A stretch of 64,000 nucleotides of DNA from Flavobacterium sp. (GTDB lineage Bacteria; Bacteroidota; Bacteroidia; Flavobacteriales; Flavobacteriaceae), in NCBI GenBank assembly GCA_014379405.1, contig JACMLU010000025.1:124001-188000 (forward strand). The letters are read 5' to 3'. The notes beneath the pieces are model-generated. The model was given only the letters and a program-made list of their open reading frames with translations. It searched no databases and was not told the DNA's origin. Within the stretch, counting starts at the first letter, position 1. Each line of letters begins with the position of its first letter. A program made the position numbers and the translations under genes. This document shows positions 52,819-61,455 of the stretch, one piece after another.

Positions 52819-54300
52819 ATGTCTTTAAAATCTTTTTTTGCTAAAATCTTCGCTCAAAAAATCTACCGAAAAACACAGCTTTGGGCAACTAATCCAATAG
52901 CGACGCAACAGCAAGTTTTTGAGGATTTAATCCGTCAAGCCAGAAACACCCAGTTTGGAATTGACCATCATTTCGACCAAATAAAAACTTTTGAAGATTT
53001 TTCAAAGAATGTTCCTGTTCGGGATTACGAAGGCCTGAAATCTTATGTAGACAAGGTTGTGAAAGGCGAAGAAAATGTTCTCTGGAAAGGCAAACCGCTT
53101 TATTTTGCCAAAACTTCGGGAACCACTTCGGGAGCTAAATACATTCCGCTAACGAAGGAATCGATGCCTTTTCATATCGAAGCAGCAAGAAACGCCATTC
53201 TGCATTACATTCACGAAACCGGAAACGCTGATTTTGTCGATGGAAAAATGATTTTTCTGCAAGGAAGTCCAATTTTGGAAGAAAAAAATGGCGTGAAATT
53301 GGGAAGATTGTCTGGAATAGTGGCGCATTTTGTTCCAAAATATTTGCAAAATAACCGAATGCCTTCTTGGGAAACCAATTGTATTGAAGATTGGGAAACC
53401 AAGGTTAACGCCATTGTCGAGGAAACTTTCGACCAGAATATGACCGTGATTTCGGGGATTCCATCTTGGGTGCAAATGTACTTTGAAAAGCTTTCCCAAA
53501 AAGGAGCAAAGCCCGTGGGTGAAATTTTTAAAAACTTCAATTTGTTCATTTATGGCGGTGTCAATTATGAACCCTATCGCGCCAAATTTGAAAATTTGAT
53601 TGGACGAAAAGTAGATAGCATTGAATTATTTCCCGCTTCGGAAGGATTTTTTGCCTACCAAGATTCACAAAATGAAAAAGGAATGTTGCTGTTGTTGAAC
53701 TCTGGAATTTTCTATGAATTCATCAAAAGCGACGAATTTTTTACCGAAAACCCGAAAAGACACACCATTGGTGAAGTCGAATTGGGAGTGAATTATGTGT
53801 TGATCATTTCGACCAATGCAGGACTTTGGGGTTACAACATTGGCGATACCGTCCAGTTTACGAGTTTGAAACCGTATCGTGTAATTGTTTCAGGAAGAAT
53901 TAAACATTATATTTCGGCTTTTGGCGAGCACGTCATTGGAAAAGAAGTCGAAAGTGCTTTGCAAGAAGCCATTATTGGAACAAACATTCGCATCAACGAA
54001 TTTACCGTTGCACCACAGATTACCCCAAGTGAAGGTTTGCCATATCACGAATGGTTTATCGAATTTGAAAACGAACCTGAAAACTTCGATGCTTTTACTG
54101 AAGCATTGGACAATGCAATGCGCAAACAAAACATTTATTACGATGATTTGATTGTGGGCAATGTATTGCGAAAAGTGGTAATCACAAAAGTGGTCAAAAA
54201 CGGTTTTCAAGATTATATGAAATCCATTGGAAAACTAGGCGGACAAAACAAAATACCGAGATTGAGCAACGATAGAAAAATTGTGGATTTATTAAAATAG
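52819..54300 (+). CDS. GH3-family adenylate-forming protein
   Basis: The protein has 493 residues. It is a bacterial GH3 protein, related to plant enzymes that conjugate amino acids to hormones via acyl-adenylates. The phosphate-binding loop is YFAKTSGTTSGAKYIPLTKES (about 93-113). VDSIELFPASEGFFAYQD (about 268-285) and HTIGEVELGVNYVLIISTNAGLWGYNIGDTVQFTS (about 315-349) form the adenylate site. The C-terminal lid has ISAFGEHVIGKEVESAL. Bacterial substrates are unknown. It precedes the DUF6909 gene by 43 bases on the same strand. Confidence 0.9.
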   Translation: MSLKSFFAKIFAQKIYRKTQLWATNPIATQQQVFEDLIRQARNTQFGIDHHFDQIKTFEDFSKNVPVRDYEGLKSYVDKVVKGEENVLWKGKPLYFAKTSGTTSGAKYIPLTKESMPFHIEAARNAILHYIHETGNADFVDGKMIFLQGSPILEEKNGVKLGRLSGIVAHFVPKYLQNNRMPSWETNCIEDWETKVNAIVEETFDQNMTVISGIPSWVQMYFEKLSQKGAKPVGEIFKNFNLFIYGGVNYEPYRAKFENLIGRKVDSIELFPASEGFFAYQDSQNEKGMLLLLNSGIFYEFIKSDEFFTENPKRHTIGEVELGVNYVLIISTNAGLWGYNIGDTVQFTSLKPYRVIVSGRIKHYISAFGEHVIGKEVESALQEAIIGTNIRINEFTVAPQITPSEGLPYHEWFIEFENEPENFDAFTEALDNAMRKQNIYYDDLIVGNVLRKVVITKVVKNGFQDYMKSIGKLGGQNKIPRLSNDRKIVDLLK

Positions 54301-54343
54301 AAAATGAAAACCATACATTTGTATAGTTACAAAGTCGAACTTT

Positions 54344-56029
54344 ATGAAGGAAATGAAAAACATATCAAGATCCAGAGCACAAGAATCATCTGCTGCAATT
54401 GAAAAAATGTATATTACGATGCGCCATTTGTTCAACCGTGGTTTTTATAAACCAATGGGGGTTTCTGGCGATACATTACGTGAAGCTTTATTGGCTTTGC
54501 GACCAGAAATTTATGGAAATATAGGTGAAGAAAAAGTTGAATTGAATGGACTTTTATATGTTATTGAGCGTCTTCCGGTTGGAATTGAGGAATGTAGATT
54601 TATCAATTTGACTTCGGATGAAGGCTATTCAAAATCGCATTTTCAAGCTATTGTTCCGCCAAAAAGAAAAAGAAATTGTTATCGCATTGATGAAGAACAA
54701 ATGAATGTTGAAATCACGCGTGGTCGTTCCGACATTTATGATATTTTGACGCATTTGACGTTTATTTTTATCGAATCACACAAGATTAGAAACAGGGTTT
54801 TACTGGACGATGCTGGCGAAGTTTCTCGCGATTGGCAAAAACTGGAATTAGCGGTTTCCCAAAAGAAGAAGCTTACGCAAATCGAAAGAGAGAAAGCCGT
54901 TTCCCATGCGGCGAACATTTTAGGTAGGACATTTATTGAAGTTTTGGACATATACGACGATTTTGGATCGGAATTATCACCAGATCGTTTTTTGCATGTT
55001 ATCTATTGGTTAGGAAAATTAGCCATAGAAGAAGTTGTTGAAGATAGCAAAAGAACTATAACCTTCAGTCCTATTTTAAGAGAACGATTAGGGCATCACA
55101 TCCACGGAGAAATTTGGGCAACCAACATCAAGGAGGCTTTAAAAGTGAACAATCTTTTAGACCGACCAATTCACGTAATTAGTGCCAATATGCATAGCGT
55201 GATGAACTCTATTTTCGCCACAACGGTTTTGAAAACGAAGTTCAAAGACAAATCAGATTTCTTTATTTACGAAGAATTAAGCAAATCTGGAGCTCATGAT
55301 GTTAGAGAGAAAGTTACCGAATTTGCAAAACTACACGGTATGATTTCACTGCCAGATGCGGCTTCAGGAACCAATATTGACGTACAAATTTTTGACACGG
55401 AAAAAATAGATTGGGCTAAATCATCGTTTCCAACGGCAAAAACTGGAGAGAAAAAACCAGTTTTAATCGTGATGGATTATGCTTTTGGCGAACAAGCTTA
55501 TGAAACCATTGATGAATTATTGAAACCTTTCAAGAAAAACAACAGCTTGTTAAACGTGAAATCGGTTTCGATAATGGGTAAAGCCGGAATTCTCGAAGGC
55601 GGAAAAGGAGATATTATGATTCCTACAGCACACATCAATGAAGGAACGGCAGACAATTATTTTTTCCATAATGAGTTGTCGGCCGAAATGTTTGCAACAG
55701 ACGGAATTCCAGTTTTCGAAGGGCCAATGGTTACGGTTTTGGGAACCTCTTTGCAAAATAAAGATTTATTGAAGTTCTTTCACGAATCGACTTGGGGCGT
55801 AATTGGACTCGAAATGGAAGGTTCTTATTATCAAAAAGCCATTCAGTCGGCATCAAAAATTAGAAAAAGCATTCCTTTGGATGTCAAAGTAAGATATGCT
55901 TATTATGCATCGGATAATCCTTTGGAAACCGGGAGCACATTGGCTTCGGGAGGTTTGGGAACAACAGGTGTAAAACCTACTTATTTGATTACCATCAAGA
56001 TATTGGAACAAATTTTTAACGTGAAATAA
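54344..56029 (+). CDS. DUF6909 protein with phosphorylase-like C-terminal part
   Basis: The protein has 561 residues. The N-terminal 200 are helical (SRAQESSAAIEKMYITMRHLFNRGFYKPMGVSGDTLREALLALRPEIYG onward); the family is known mainly from Bacteroidota with no assigned function. The last 190 residues read like a nucleoside phosphorylase: VSIMGKAGILEGGKGDIMIPTAHINEG (substrate and phosphate loop region), then VIGLEMEGSYYQKA (the MEG motif that binds ribose in that superfamily), then AYYASDNPLE. That comparison is by eye. If right, it acts on a nucleoside-type substrate in the cytosol. A conserved GH3 neighbour would support a shared pathway. Confidence 0.8.
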   Translation: MKEMKNISRSRAQESSAAIEKMYITMRHLFNRGFYKPMGVSGDTLREALLALRPEIYGNIGEEKVELNGLLYVIERLPVGIEECRFINLTSDEGYSKSHFQAIVPPKRKRNCYRIDEEQMNVEITRGRSDIYDILTHLTFIFIESHKIRNRVLLDDAGEVSRDWQKLELAVSQKKKLTQIEREKAVSHAANILGRTFIEVLDIYDDFGSELSPDRFLHVIYWLGKLAIEEVVEDSKRTITFSPILRERLGHHIHGEIWATNIKEALKVNNLLDRPIHVISANMHSVMNSIFATTVLKTKFKDKSDFFIYEELSKSGAHDVREKVTEFAKLHGMISLPDAASGTNIDVQIFDTEKIDWAKSSFPTAKTGEKKPVLIVMDYAFGEQAYETIDELLKPFKKNNSLLNVKSVSIMGKAGILEGGKGDIMIPTAHINEGTADNYFFHNELSAEMFATDGIPVFEGPMVTVLGTSLQNKDLLKFFHESTWGVIGLEMEGSYYQKAIQSASKIRKSIPLDVKVRYAYYASDNPLETGSTLASGGLGTTGVKPTYLITIKILEQIFNVK

Positions 56030-56053
56030 AACGAGTTGATTAACTCAAAAAAC

Positions 56054-57037
56054 ATGAAAAGAATACTTATTACTGGCGCAGCAGGATTTTTAGGGTCACA
56101 CCTTTGTGATCGTTTTATCAAGGAAGGCTATTTTGTTATTGGGATGGACAATCTCATCACGGGAGATTTAAAAAACATCGAACATTTGTTCAAACTGGAA
56201 AATTTCGAGTTTTACCATCACGATATTACCAAATTTGTTCACGTTCCCGGAAAACTGGATTATATCCTTCATTTTGCTTCTCCGGCAAGTCCAATAGATT
56301 ATTTAAAAATTCCAATTCAAACCTTGAAAGTAGGTTCTTTGGGAACGCATAATCTTTTGGGATTGGCAAGAGTCAAAAAAGCCAGAATTCTTATTGCATC
56401 AACCTCGGAAGTTTATGGCGATCCATTGGTTCATCCTCAAACGGAAGAATATTACGGAAATGTAAACACTATTGGACCAAGAGGCGTATATGACGAAGCC
56501 AAACGTTTTCAGGAATCCATCACGATGGCGTATCATACTTTTCATGGCGTAGAAACCAGAATCGTTAGAATTTTTAATACTTATGGGCCAAGAATGCGAC
56601 TCAATGACGGCCGAGTTATTCCAGCATTTATCGGACAAGCGCTTCGTGGCGAAGACTTGACTATTTTTGGCGACGGAATGCAAACCCGTTCTTTTTGCTA
56701 TGTGGAAGATCAAGTTGAAGGTATTTTCAGATTATTGCATTCCGATTATGTTTATCCAGTAAATATTGGTAATCCAGATGAAATTACCATCAAGGATTTT
56801 GCCGATGAAATTATAAAATTGACGGGAACCAATCAAAAAGTGGTTTATCATCCATTACCAATAAATGATCCTTTGCAACGTCAACCAGACACAACCAAAG
56901 CAAAAGAATTATTGGGTTGGGAGGCGAAAGTGAATAGAGCAGAAGGTATGAAAATTACTTATGACTATTTCAAATCCTTGTCCACCGAAGAATTGTTGAA
57001 AGAAGAACATAAAGACTTTTCCAAGTACATCAATTAG
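56054..57037 (+). CDS. UDP-glucuronate decarboxylase-type SDR
   Basis: The protein has 327 residues from ATG 56054. [20 protein letters not shown] is the NAD-binding Rossmann motif. [29 protein letters not shown] and the catalytic [10 protein letters not shown] (Tyr and Lys) identify an extended SDR of the UXS group. These enzymes make UDP-xylose from UDP-glucuronate. [37 protein letters not shown] and [13 protein letters not shown] complete the family picture. A TTG at 56036 would add six residues outside the family. The stop codon overlaps the next start by 1 base, so it is cotranscribed with the sugar transferase. Confidence 0.92.
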   Translation: MKRILITGAAGFLGSHLCDRFIKEGYFVIGMDNLITGDLKNIEHLFKLENFEFYHHDITKFVHVPGKLDYILHFASPASPIDYLKIPIQTLKVGSLGTHNLLGLARVKKARILIASTSEVYGDPLVHPQTEEYYGNVNTIGPRGVYDEAKRFQESITMAYHTFHGVETRIVRIFNTYGPRMRLNDGRVIPAFIGQALRGEDLTIFGDGMQTRSFCYVEDQVEGIFRLLHSDYVYPVNIGNPDEITIKDFADEIIKLTGTNQKVVYHPLPINDPLQRQPDTTKAKELLGWEAKVNRAEGMKITYDYFKSLSTEELLKEEHKDFSKYIN

Positions 57038-58389
57038 TGAATATAAAAGAGAAAAAATATTCAGGCTATATTCGCCCATTCTCTTACTTGATTGATTTAA
57101 TCATCATCAATGTATTGGCTTTATTTATATTTCCGTTTCATGACAACGAAATTGCGTATTCTTTCTTCATAAGTTTTGCTTGGATTACAATTGCCATTTA
57201 TATCGGTTTTTACGAAGTATATCGTTATACAAAAGTAATTGCAATCCTAAATTCCACGCTTAAACAAGCTGTATTATTTGGCTTATTTTGTTTGGCACTT
57301 GAATTATTTTATTCTGATTTTCTATATCAAAAGAAAGTTGTTTTATTGGTTGTTTCTGCTATATTTTTAATTCTTTCAATCAAGCTTTTTATCTATTTTT
57401 TTCTCAAGAGATATAGAATTTTGTTTGACAGGAATTTTAGGACAGTGGTATTGTTGGGCAACAATAAAAGCATCAATCCTTTAAAAGCATTTTTTACCGA
57501 TAATCCAGATTACGGTTATAAATTAATGAAAGTTTTTACTCTTGAAGACCATAAAAGAGAGAAAGTGGACAAATGTCTTTCATTTGTTTTAGAGAACAGT
57601 ATGGATGAAATATACTGTTCTACAGCCGATTTGTCAGACAAGCAAATTAGAGACATCATTAATTTTGCCGATAATAACTTGAAAACCCTAAAGTTTATTC
57701 CTGACGAAAAACAAATCTTGTCTGGTAAAGTGAAGTTCGAATATTACGATTATATCCCCGTTATTTCTTCCAGAAATATTTTGCAGGACGAAACTATAAA
57801 CAAAATCATAAAACGTGTTTTTGACCTTCTGTTTTCAACAATAATTATCATTGGAATAATGTCTTGGCTTACGCCAATTATGGCAGTTTTAATAAAATTG
57901 GAATCAAAAGGGCCTGTTTTCTTTATTCAAAAAAGAAATGGTTTGAATTATAATGTGTTCAATTGTTTTAAATTCCGATCGATGGAGTTGAATAACCCAA
58001 CCGATTTAGATTTGGCTTTGAAAAATGATATAAAAATAACCAAATTGGGCAAATTTATTCGAAAAACCAGTATTGACGAACTGCCGCAATTTTTTAATGT
58101 TTTATGGGGCGATATGTCGGTTGTGGGACCAAGACCTCACCCTGTAAGCCATAATGATAAATACGCTTTGATGGCTGATAAATTTATGGCGCGTCATTTT
58201 GTTAAACCAGGAATTACGGGACTTGCGCAAACAAAAGGATATCGTGGCGAAGTCGAAAAAGATCACGACATCATCAATAGAGTGAAATATGATATTTTTT
58301 ATATGGAAAATTGGTCGATTTTATTGGATATCGAAATCATTTTAAAAACCATTTATAACGTTTTAAAAGGGGATGTTAAAGCATTTTAA
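57037..58389 (+). CDS. Polyprenyl-phosphate glycosylphosphotransferase (WcaJ/WbaP type)
   Basis: The protein has 450 residues. Four to five membrane helices occupy about 13-125, a CoA-binding-like cytosolic domain about 140-255, and a bacterial sugar transferase domain about 260-450. The last includes KRVFDLLFSTIIIIGIMSWLTPIMAVLIKLESKGPVFF, FKFRSMELNN, RKTSIDELPQFFNVLWGDMSVVGPRPHP and GITGLAQTKGYRGE. It starts a surface polysaccharide repeat unit by moving a sugar-phosphate to undecaprenyl phosphate. The start is GTG at 57037, overlapping the SDR stop codon by one base. It converges with the glycosyltransferase gene, overlapping by 4 bases. Confidence 0.92.
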   Translation: MNIKEKKYSGYIRPFSYLIDLIIINVLALFIFPFHDNEIAYSFFISFAWITIAIYIGFYEVYRYTKVIAILNSTLKQAVLFGLFCLALELFYSDFLYQKKVVLLVVSAIFLILSIKLFIYFFLKRYRILFDRNFRTVVLLGNNKSINPLKAFFTDNPDYGYKLMKVFTLEDHKREKVDKCLSFVLENSMDEIYCSTADLSDKQIRDIINFADNNLKTLKFIPDEKQILSGKVKFEYYDYIPVISSRNILQDETINKIIKRVFDLLFSTIIIIGIMSWLTPIMAVLIKLESKGPVFFIQKRNGLNYNVFNCFKFRSMELNNPTDLDLALKNDIKITKLGKFIRKTSIDELPQFFNVLWGDMSVVGPRPHPVSHNDKYALMADKFMARHFVKPGITGLAQTKGYRGEVEKDHDIINRVKYDIFYMENWSILLDIEIILKTIYNVLKGDVKAF

Positions 58390-59570
58390 AAACTTTCTTT
58401 ATTGATCAAATCTTTAATTTGAAAATCAAGATTAAAATGGCTTTCAGCATAATCAAGGACTTTTTGTTTCATCATTTGAATAGGTTCTTTTCCTGTTTTT
58501 GAGATTTCGATTAAAGCTGTATTTAAACTTTCAAAATTTCCAACTTCGGCTATCCAGCCTAAATTGTTTTCTTTCACGATGGTTTCGCCTTCGCCACCGC
58601 CAAAATAAAGAACAGGAAATCCTAAGGCTCCATATTCGAATATTTTTGAAGGAACAGAGCCATAAATTCTTGTTTTTAATGGCACAATGGCAATGTCAAA
58701 AAATTGTAGTTTTTCGTGCAGAACATGGCGATCGAGCATTCCGTGAAAAAAGATTTTTTTCTGAGGATTTTGCCTGATTAAATCTTCGATTTGCGATTTT
58801 TCTGCGCCATCGCCAAAAATGTGCAATTCAATGTTTACATTTTGCAATTCAATTTTTTGACACAATTCAAAAACACCCTGCGCAACACCTAACAATCCTG
58901 CGTAAAATACCTTGATAGGCTCATTTAAATTAGTTGCAAAATGCATTTCTGTAGTTTGATGTTCAGGAAAATTGCGGTACAAATGGCATTTTTTTTCAGG
59001 AAAAATGGAATGAATATGGCTAATGATTTCGTAAGATTGACCTAAGATTAAAGTAGCTTTCAAATAGATAAATCGTTCCAAGAACAAAGAAATTTGATGC
59101 GAAAAACTGCCTGGTTTTAAGGCCTTCAATTCAATGGCAGCCAATGGCCACAAATCGGAAACATTTAATATTATTTTTTTCCGCATTAGCGAAAGTACCA
59201 AAACCGACACAAAGGACAACAACAATGGAGGGGATTGAATGACTACTTTATGGGGTGTTTTTTTGCACAATAAATGAAAAAAAAGCATCCCTGAAAACGA
59301 TAAAACCGAAAGTGTTCTTTTGAAAATGTTTTTACTGACACTGGGATAAATCCAAAGTCTTTTTACCGTAATATCATGAAGATTTTCTGTTACCGAAAAC
59401 TTGCCTTTGTATTCCGGAAATAATTCCCCTTTTGGATAATTTCCCAGCGGACAAAGCACAGTTACTTTGTAATTATTTTGATGTAATTTCAGTGCCAATT
59501 GTTCAATTCTATTGGCAGCAGCACCTTTTTCTGGCGGATAATAATTCGATATGATGAGGATTTTGTTCAT
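58386..59570 (-). CDS. Glycosyltransferase family 4 (WbuB-like)
   Basis: The protein has 394 residues with a GT-B fold. The acceptor domain opens with LIISNYYPPEKGAAANRIEQLALKLHQNNYKVTVLC, typical of WbuB/Fuc4NAc-type GT4. The donor domain has VFYAGLLGVAQGVFELC, LHIFGDGAEKSQIEDLIRQNPQKKIFFHGML and DIAIVPLKTRIYGSVPSKIFEYGALGFPVLYFGGGEGE, which includes the E-X7-E-like site. It adds a sugar to a lipid-linked or polysaccharide acceptor at the inner membrane. It belongs to the same polysaccharide locus, read leftward after wecB with a 97-base gap. Confidence 0.9.
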   Translation of the reverse strand: MNKILIISNYYPPEKGAAANRIEQLALKLHQNNYKVTVLCPLGNYPKGELFPEYKGKFSVTENLHDITVKRLWIYPSVSKNIFKRTLSVLSFSGMLFFHLLCKKTPHKVVIQSPPLLLSFVSVLVLSLMRKKIILNVSDLWPLAAIELKALKPGSFSHQISLFLERFIYLKATLILGQSYEIISHIHSIFPEKKCHLYRNFPEHQTTEMHFATNLNEPIKVFYAGLLGVAQGVFELCQKIELQNVNIELHIFGDGAEKSQIEDLIRQNPQKKIFFHGMLDRHVLHEKLQFFDIAIVPLKTRIYGSVPSKIFEYGALGFPVLYFGGGEGETIVKENNLGWIAEVGNFESLNTALIEISKTGKEPIQMMKQKVLDYAESHFNLDFQIKDLINKESF

Positions 59571-59667
59571 TATTTACGGCAGTTGTATTTTTCGAACCAT
59601 TAAGAGATTAAGAAAATTAAGCGTGATTTTACTTAATGAACCATACTATCTTAATGGTAAATATAAT

Positions 59668-60753
59668 TTAATGTTTCAAAAGGATTTCAATAATTCTTTC
59701 CGATGCTTTTCCGTCCCAAAGTTCTGGAATTCCAGCTTTCTGCCTTCCATTAAGAAGGAAATCTCCAAATAGTTTTTCTAAATTTTCTATCGAAGTTCCT
59801 ACCAAAGTATTGGTCCCAATGCTTTGTGTTTCGGGTCTTTCGGTGTTGTTTCGCATTGTAAAACATGGAATTCCCATAACGGTAGTTTCTTCTGAAATCC
59901 CTCCAGAATCTGTAATAACAGCAAAACTATTTTTGATAAGATACATAAAGTTTAAATAACCTTGTGGCTCCACAAAAAGGATATTTTTCAAGTTTAAATT
60001 CGTTTTACCTAAAATAGCCTTGGTTCGAGGATGAATGGGGAATATTACTTTTTTATCCCCAGCCATTGTGTCAATGCCTTGAAGTAATTCAATTAAGGAT
60101 TGTTCTTCATCTACATTTGATGGACGATGCAGGGTAAGAATGATGTAATTTCCAGTTTCCAATTGGAATTCTTTCCAAAAATAAGGCTCAAAAATTCTGT
60201 CTATATTTTGATATAAAGTATCAATCATCACGTTGCCTACGAAATGAACATTCGCCTTATCAACACCATATTTCAATAAATTCTCTGATGCTGAGGTTGA
60301 GGTAGTAAAGAAATAGTCGGTAATGCTATCGGTTACGATTCTATTAATTTCTTCAGGCATTGTCATATCACCAGAGCGAATTCCGGCTTCGACGTGAGCA
60401 ACTTTTATGTTTTGTTTTTTGGCTACAATCGCACAAGCCATCGTCGAATTAACATCGCCAACTACCAAAACTAAATCGCAAGGATTTTGTTGTAATTCTT
60501 TTTCAAAAGCTATCATTATTGCTCCTGTTTGTTCTGCTTGCGAACCGCTTTTTACTTCCAGATTGCTGTTGGGTTTCGGAATATTTAATTCTTCAAAAAA
60601 AGTATCGCTCAGGTTTTTGTCATAATGCTGACCGGTATGCACCAAACGATAGGAAATAGTGGCTCCTTCGTTTTGCTTTTTTTCAATCGCTTTGATGATG
60701 GGTGCGATTTTGATGAAATTCGGTCTTGCGCCTGCAACTATGGTTATTTTCAT
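59668..60753 (-). CDS. wecB: UDP-N-acetylglucosamine 2-epimerase (non-hydrolysing)
   Basis: This enzyme interconverts UDP-GlcNAc and UDP-ManNAc for surface polysaccharide. The protein has 361 residues. ARPNFIKIAPIIKAI and TGQHYDKNLSDTFFEELNI (N-terminus), VVGDVNSTMACAIVAKK, HVEAGIRSGDMTMPEEINRIVTDSITDYFFTTS, LTLHRPSNVD, ITDSGGISEETTVMGIPCFTMRNNTERPET and the C-terminal helix match the family throughout. It stands in the polysaccharide locus between the ORF6N gene and the glycosyltransferase. Confidence 0.95.
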   Translation of the reverse strand: MKITIVAGARPNFIKIAPIIKAIEKKQNEGATISYRLVHTGQHYDKNLSDTFFEELNIPKPNSNLEVKSGSQAEQTGAIMIAFEKELQQNPCDLVLVVGDVNSTMACAIVAKKQNIKVAHVEAGIRSGDMTMPEEINRIVTDSITDYFFTTSTSASENLLKYGVDKANVHFVGNVMIDTLYQNIDRIFEPYFWKEFQLETGNYIILTLHRPSNVDEEQSLIELLQGIDTMAGDKKVIFPIHPRTKAILGKTNLNLKNILFVEPQGYLNFMYLIKNSFAVITDSGGISEETTVMGIPCFTMRNNTERPETQSIGTNTLVGTSIENLEKLFGDFLLNGRQKAGIPELWDGKASERIIEILLKH

Positions 60754-60759
60754 TTGTTT

Positions 60760-60797
60760 GTCATTGCGAGGAGTTGCGAGGCACGAAGCAAAGCAAT
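60760..60797. repeat. Dispersed intergenic repeat, inverted and expanded copy 4
   Basis: GTCATTGCGAGGA at the left and AAGCAATC at the right are the reverse complement of the ends of the 19043/19915 repeats. The middle carries an extra GTTGCGAGGCACGAAGC segment. It lies between wecB and the ORF6N gene. Confidence 0.55.
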
Positions 60798-60815
60798 CTT
60801 CTTCCTTTTATTAGT

Positions 60816-61346
60816 TTACTTTTTATAACCAATTTTTGTTCTTGGTTGATCATTTTCTTTTTTCTCGGACAATTCATCCAAATAAGAGAAAACCAACTCA
60901 ATATTCTTGTCGTGATTTTCTAATTTTTTCTGAATATGGAGAATGTCTATTTTTAAATCGGTGGTGTCCAAAAGCATTTGTCTCACTTTTGAAAATATCC
61001 GCATAATTTGAATATTGGTCTGAATTGCTTTGTCGCTTTTCAAAACACTCGACAACATAAGCACGCCGTGTTTCGTAAAAACGGAAGGTAAATATTTTTG
61101 ATGTTGACCTCTTCCTTTCTTTAAGGTCGCAATTTGCGACCTTAAAGAATCGTATTCTAATTCAGTCAATTCAAACATAAAATCCTCTGGAAATCGAGTG
61201 ATGTTTCTTTTAACTGCTTCTTTTAATCTTTTGGTTTCAATCCCATAAAGCATAGCCAAATCACTATCAAACATCACTTTTTGGTTTCTAATAAAGTAAA
61301 TTTTATTAGAAATTAATTCTTCAGAAAGTAGTATTTCGTTTTCCAT
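60816..61346 (-). CDS. ORF6N domain DNA-binding-type protein
   Basis: The protein has 176 residues. The ORF6N domain spans about residues 5-105: LISNKIYFIRNQKVMFDSDLAMLYGIETKRLKEAVKRNITRFPEDFMFELTELEYDSLRSQIATLKK and YLPSVFTKHGVLMLSSVLKSDKAIQTNIQIMR. A coiled coil follows (about 110-165). ORF6N domains occur in phage antirepressor-like proteins and are common as stand-alone genes in Bacteroidota; DNA binding is expected but not proved. The segment SLRSQIATLKK is encoded by a 33-nt perfect palindrome (61117-61149), and three related palindromes lie just upstream. It is an outsider in a polysaccharide locus. Confidence 0.85.
   Translation of the reverse strand: MENEILLSEELISNKIYFIRNQKVMFDSDLAMLYGIETKRLKEAVKRNITRFPEDFMFELTELEYDSLRSQIATLKKGRGQHQKYLPSVFTKHGVLMLSSVLKSDKAIQTNIQIMRIFSKVRQMLLDTTDLKIDILHIQKKLENHDKNIELVFSYLDELSEKKENDQPRTKIGYKK
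61117..61149. repeat. 33-nt perfect palindrome inside the ORF6N gene
   Basis: Sixteen-base arms around a central T have the core GGTCGCAATTTGCGACC. On the minus strand this encodes the conserved SLRSQIATLKK of the ORF6N domain. Confidence 0.85.
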
Positions 61347-61364
61347 AAATTATCTTTTAAATTC

Positions 61365-61391
61365 TTTAAGGTCACAAATTGTGACCTTAAA
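61365..61391. promoter_or_regulatory. Palindrome P1 upstream of the ORF6N gene
   Basis: Perfect 13-base arms around one base have the core GGTCACAAATTGTGACC. It is nearly the same sequence as the coding palindrome, with G/C changed to A/T at two symmetric positions. It lies 18 bases upstream of the ORF6N start codon, so an operator role is plausible. Confidence 0.75.
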
Positions 61392-61393
61392 CA

Positions 61394-61422
61394 TCTTGAA
61401 ATCACAATTTGTGACATCAAGA
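61394..61422. promoter_or_regulatory. Palindrome P2 upstream of the ORF6N gene
   Basis: TCACAATTTGTGA is the symmetric core, with further TCTTGA/TCAAGA arms and two mismatches. Its centre is 30 bases from the centre of P1. Confidence 0.65.
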
Positions 61423-61428
61423 TTCAAT

Positions 61429-61455
61429 TTGGAGGTCACAATTCGTGACCTCCAA
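61429..61455. promoter_or_regulatory. Palindrome P3 upstream of the ORF6N gene
   Basis: Arms TTGGAGGTCAC/GTGACCTCCAA surround AATTC. It ends directly at the stop codon of the CapK-like gene. Its centre is 34 bases from that of P2. Confidence 0.75.

Noticed and set aside
54304..54402. A 32-codon ORF before the DUF6909 gene
   Set aside because: It overlaps the start of the DUF6909 frame in another phase and has no resemblance to any known small protein.
61365..61455. A CRISPR array in the ORF6N upstream region
   Set aside because: The three repeats are palindromes of varied sequence with gaps of only 2-6 bases. There are no regular spacers and no cas genes.
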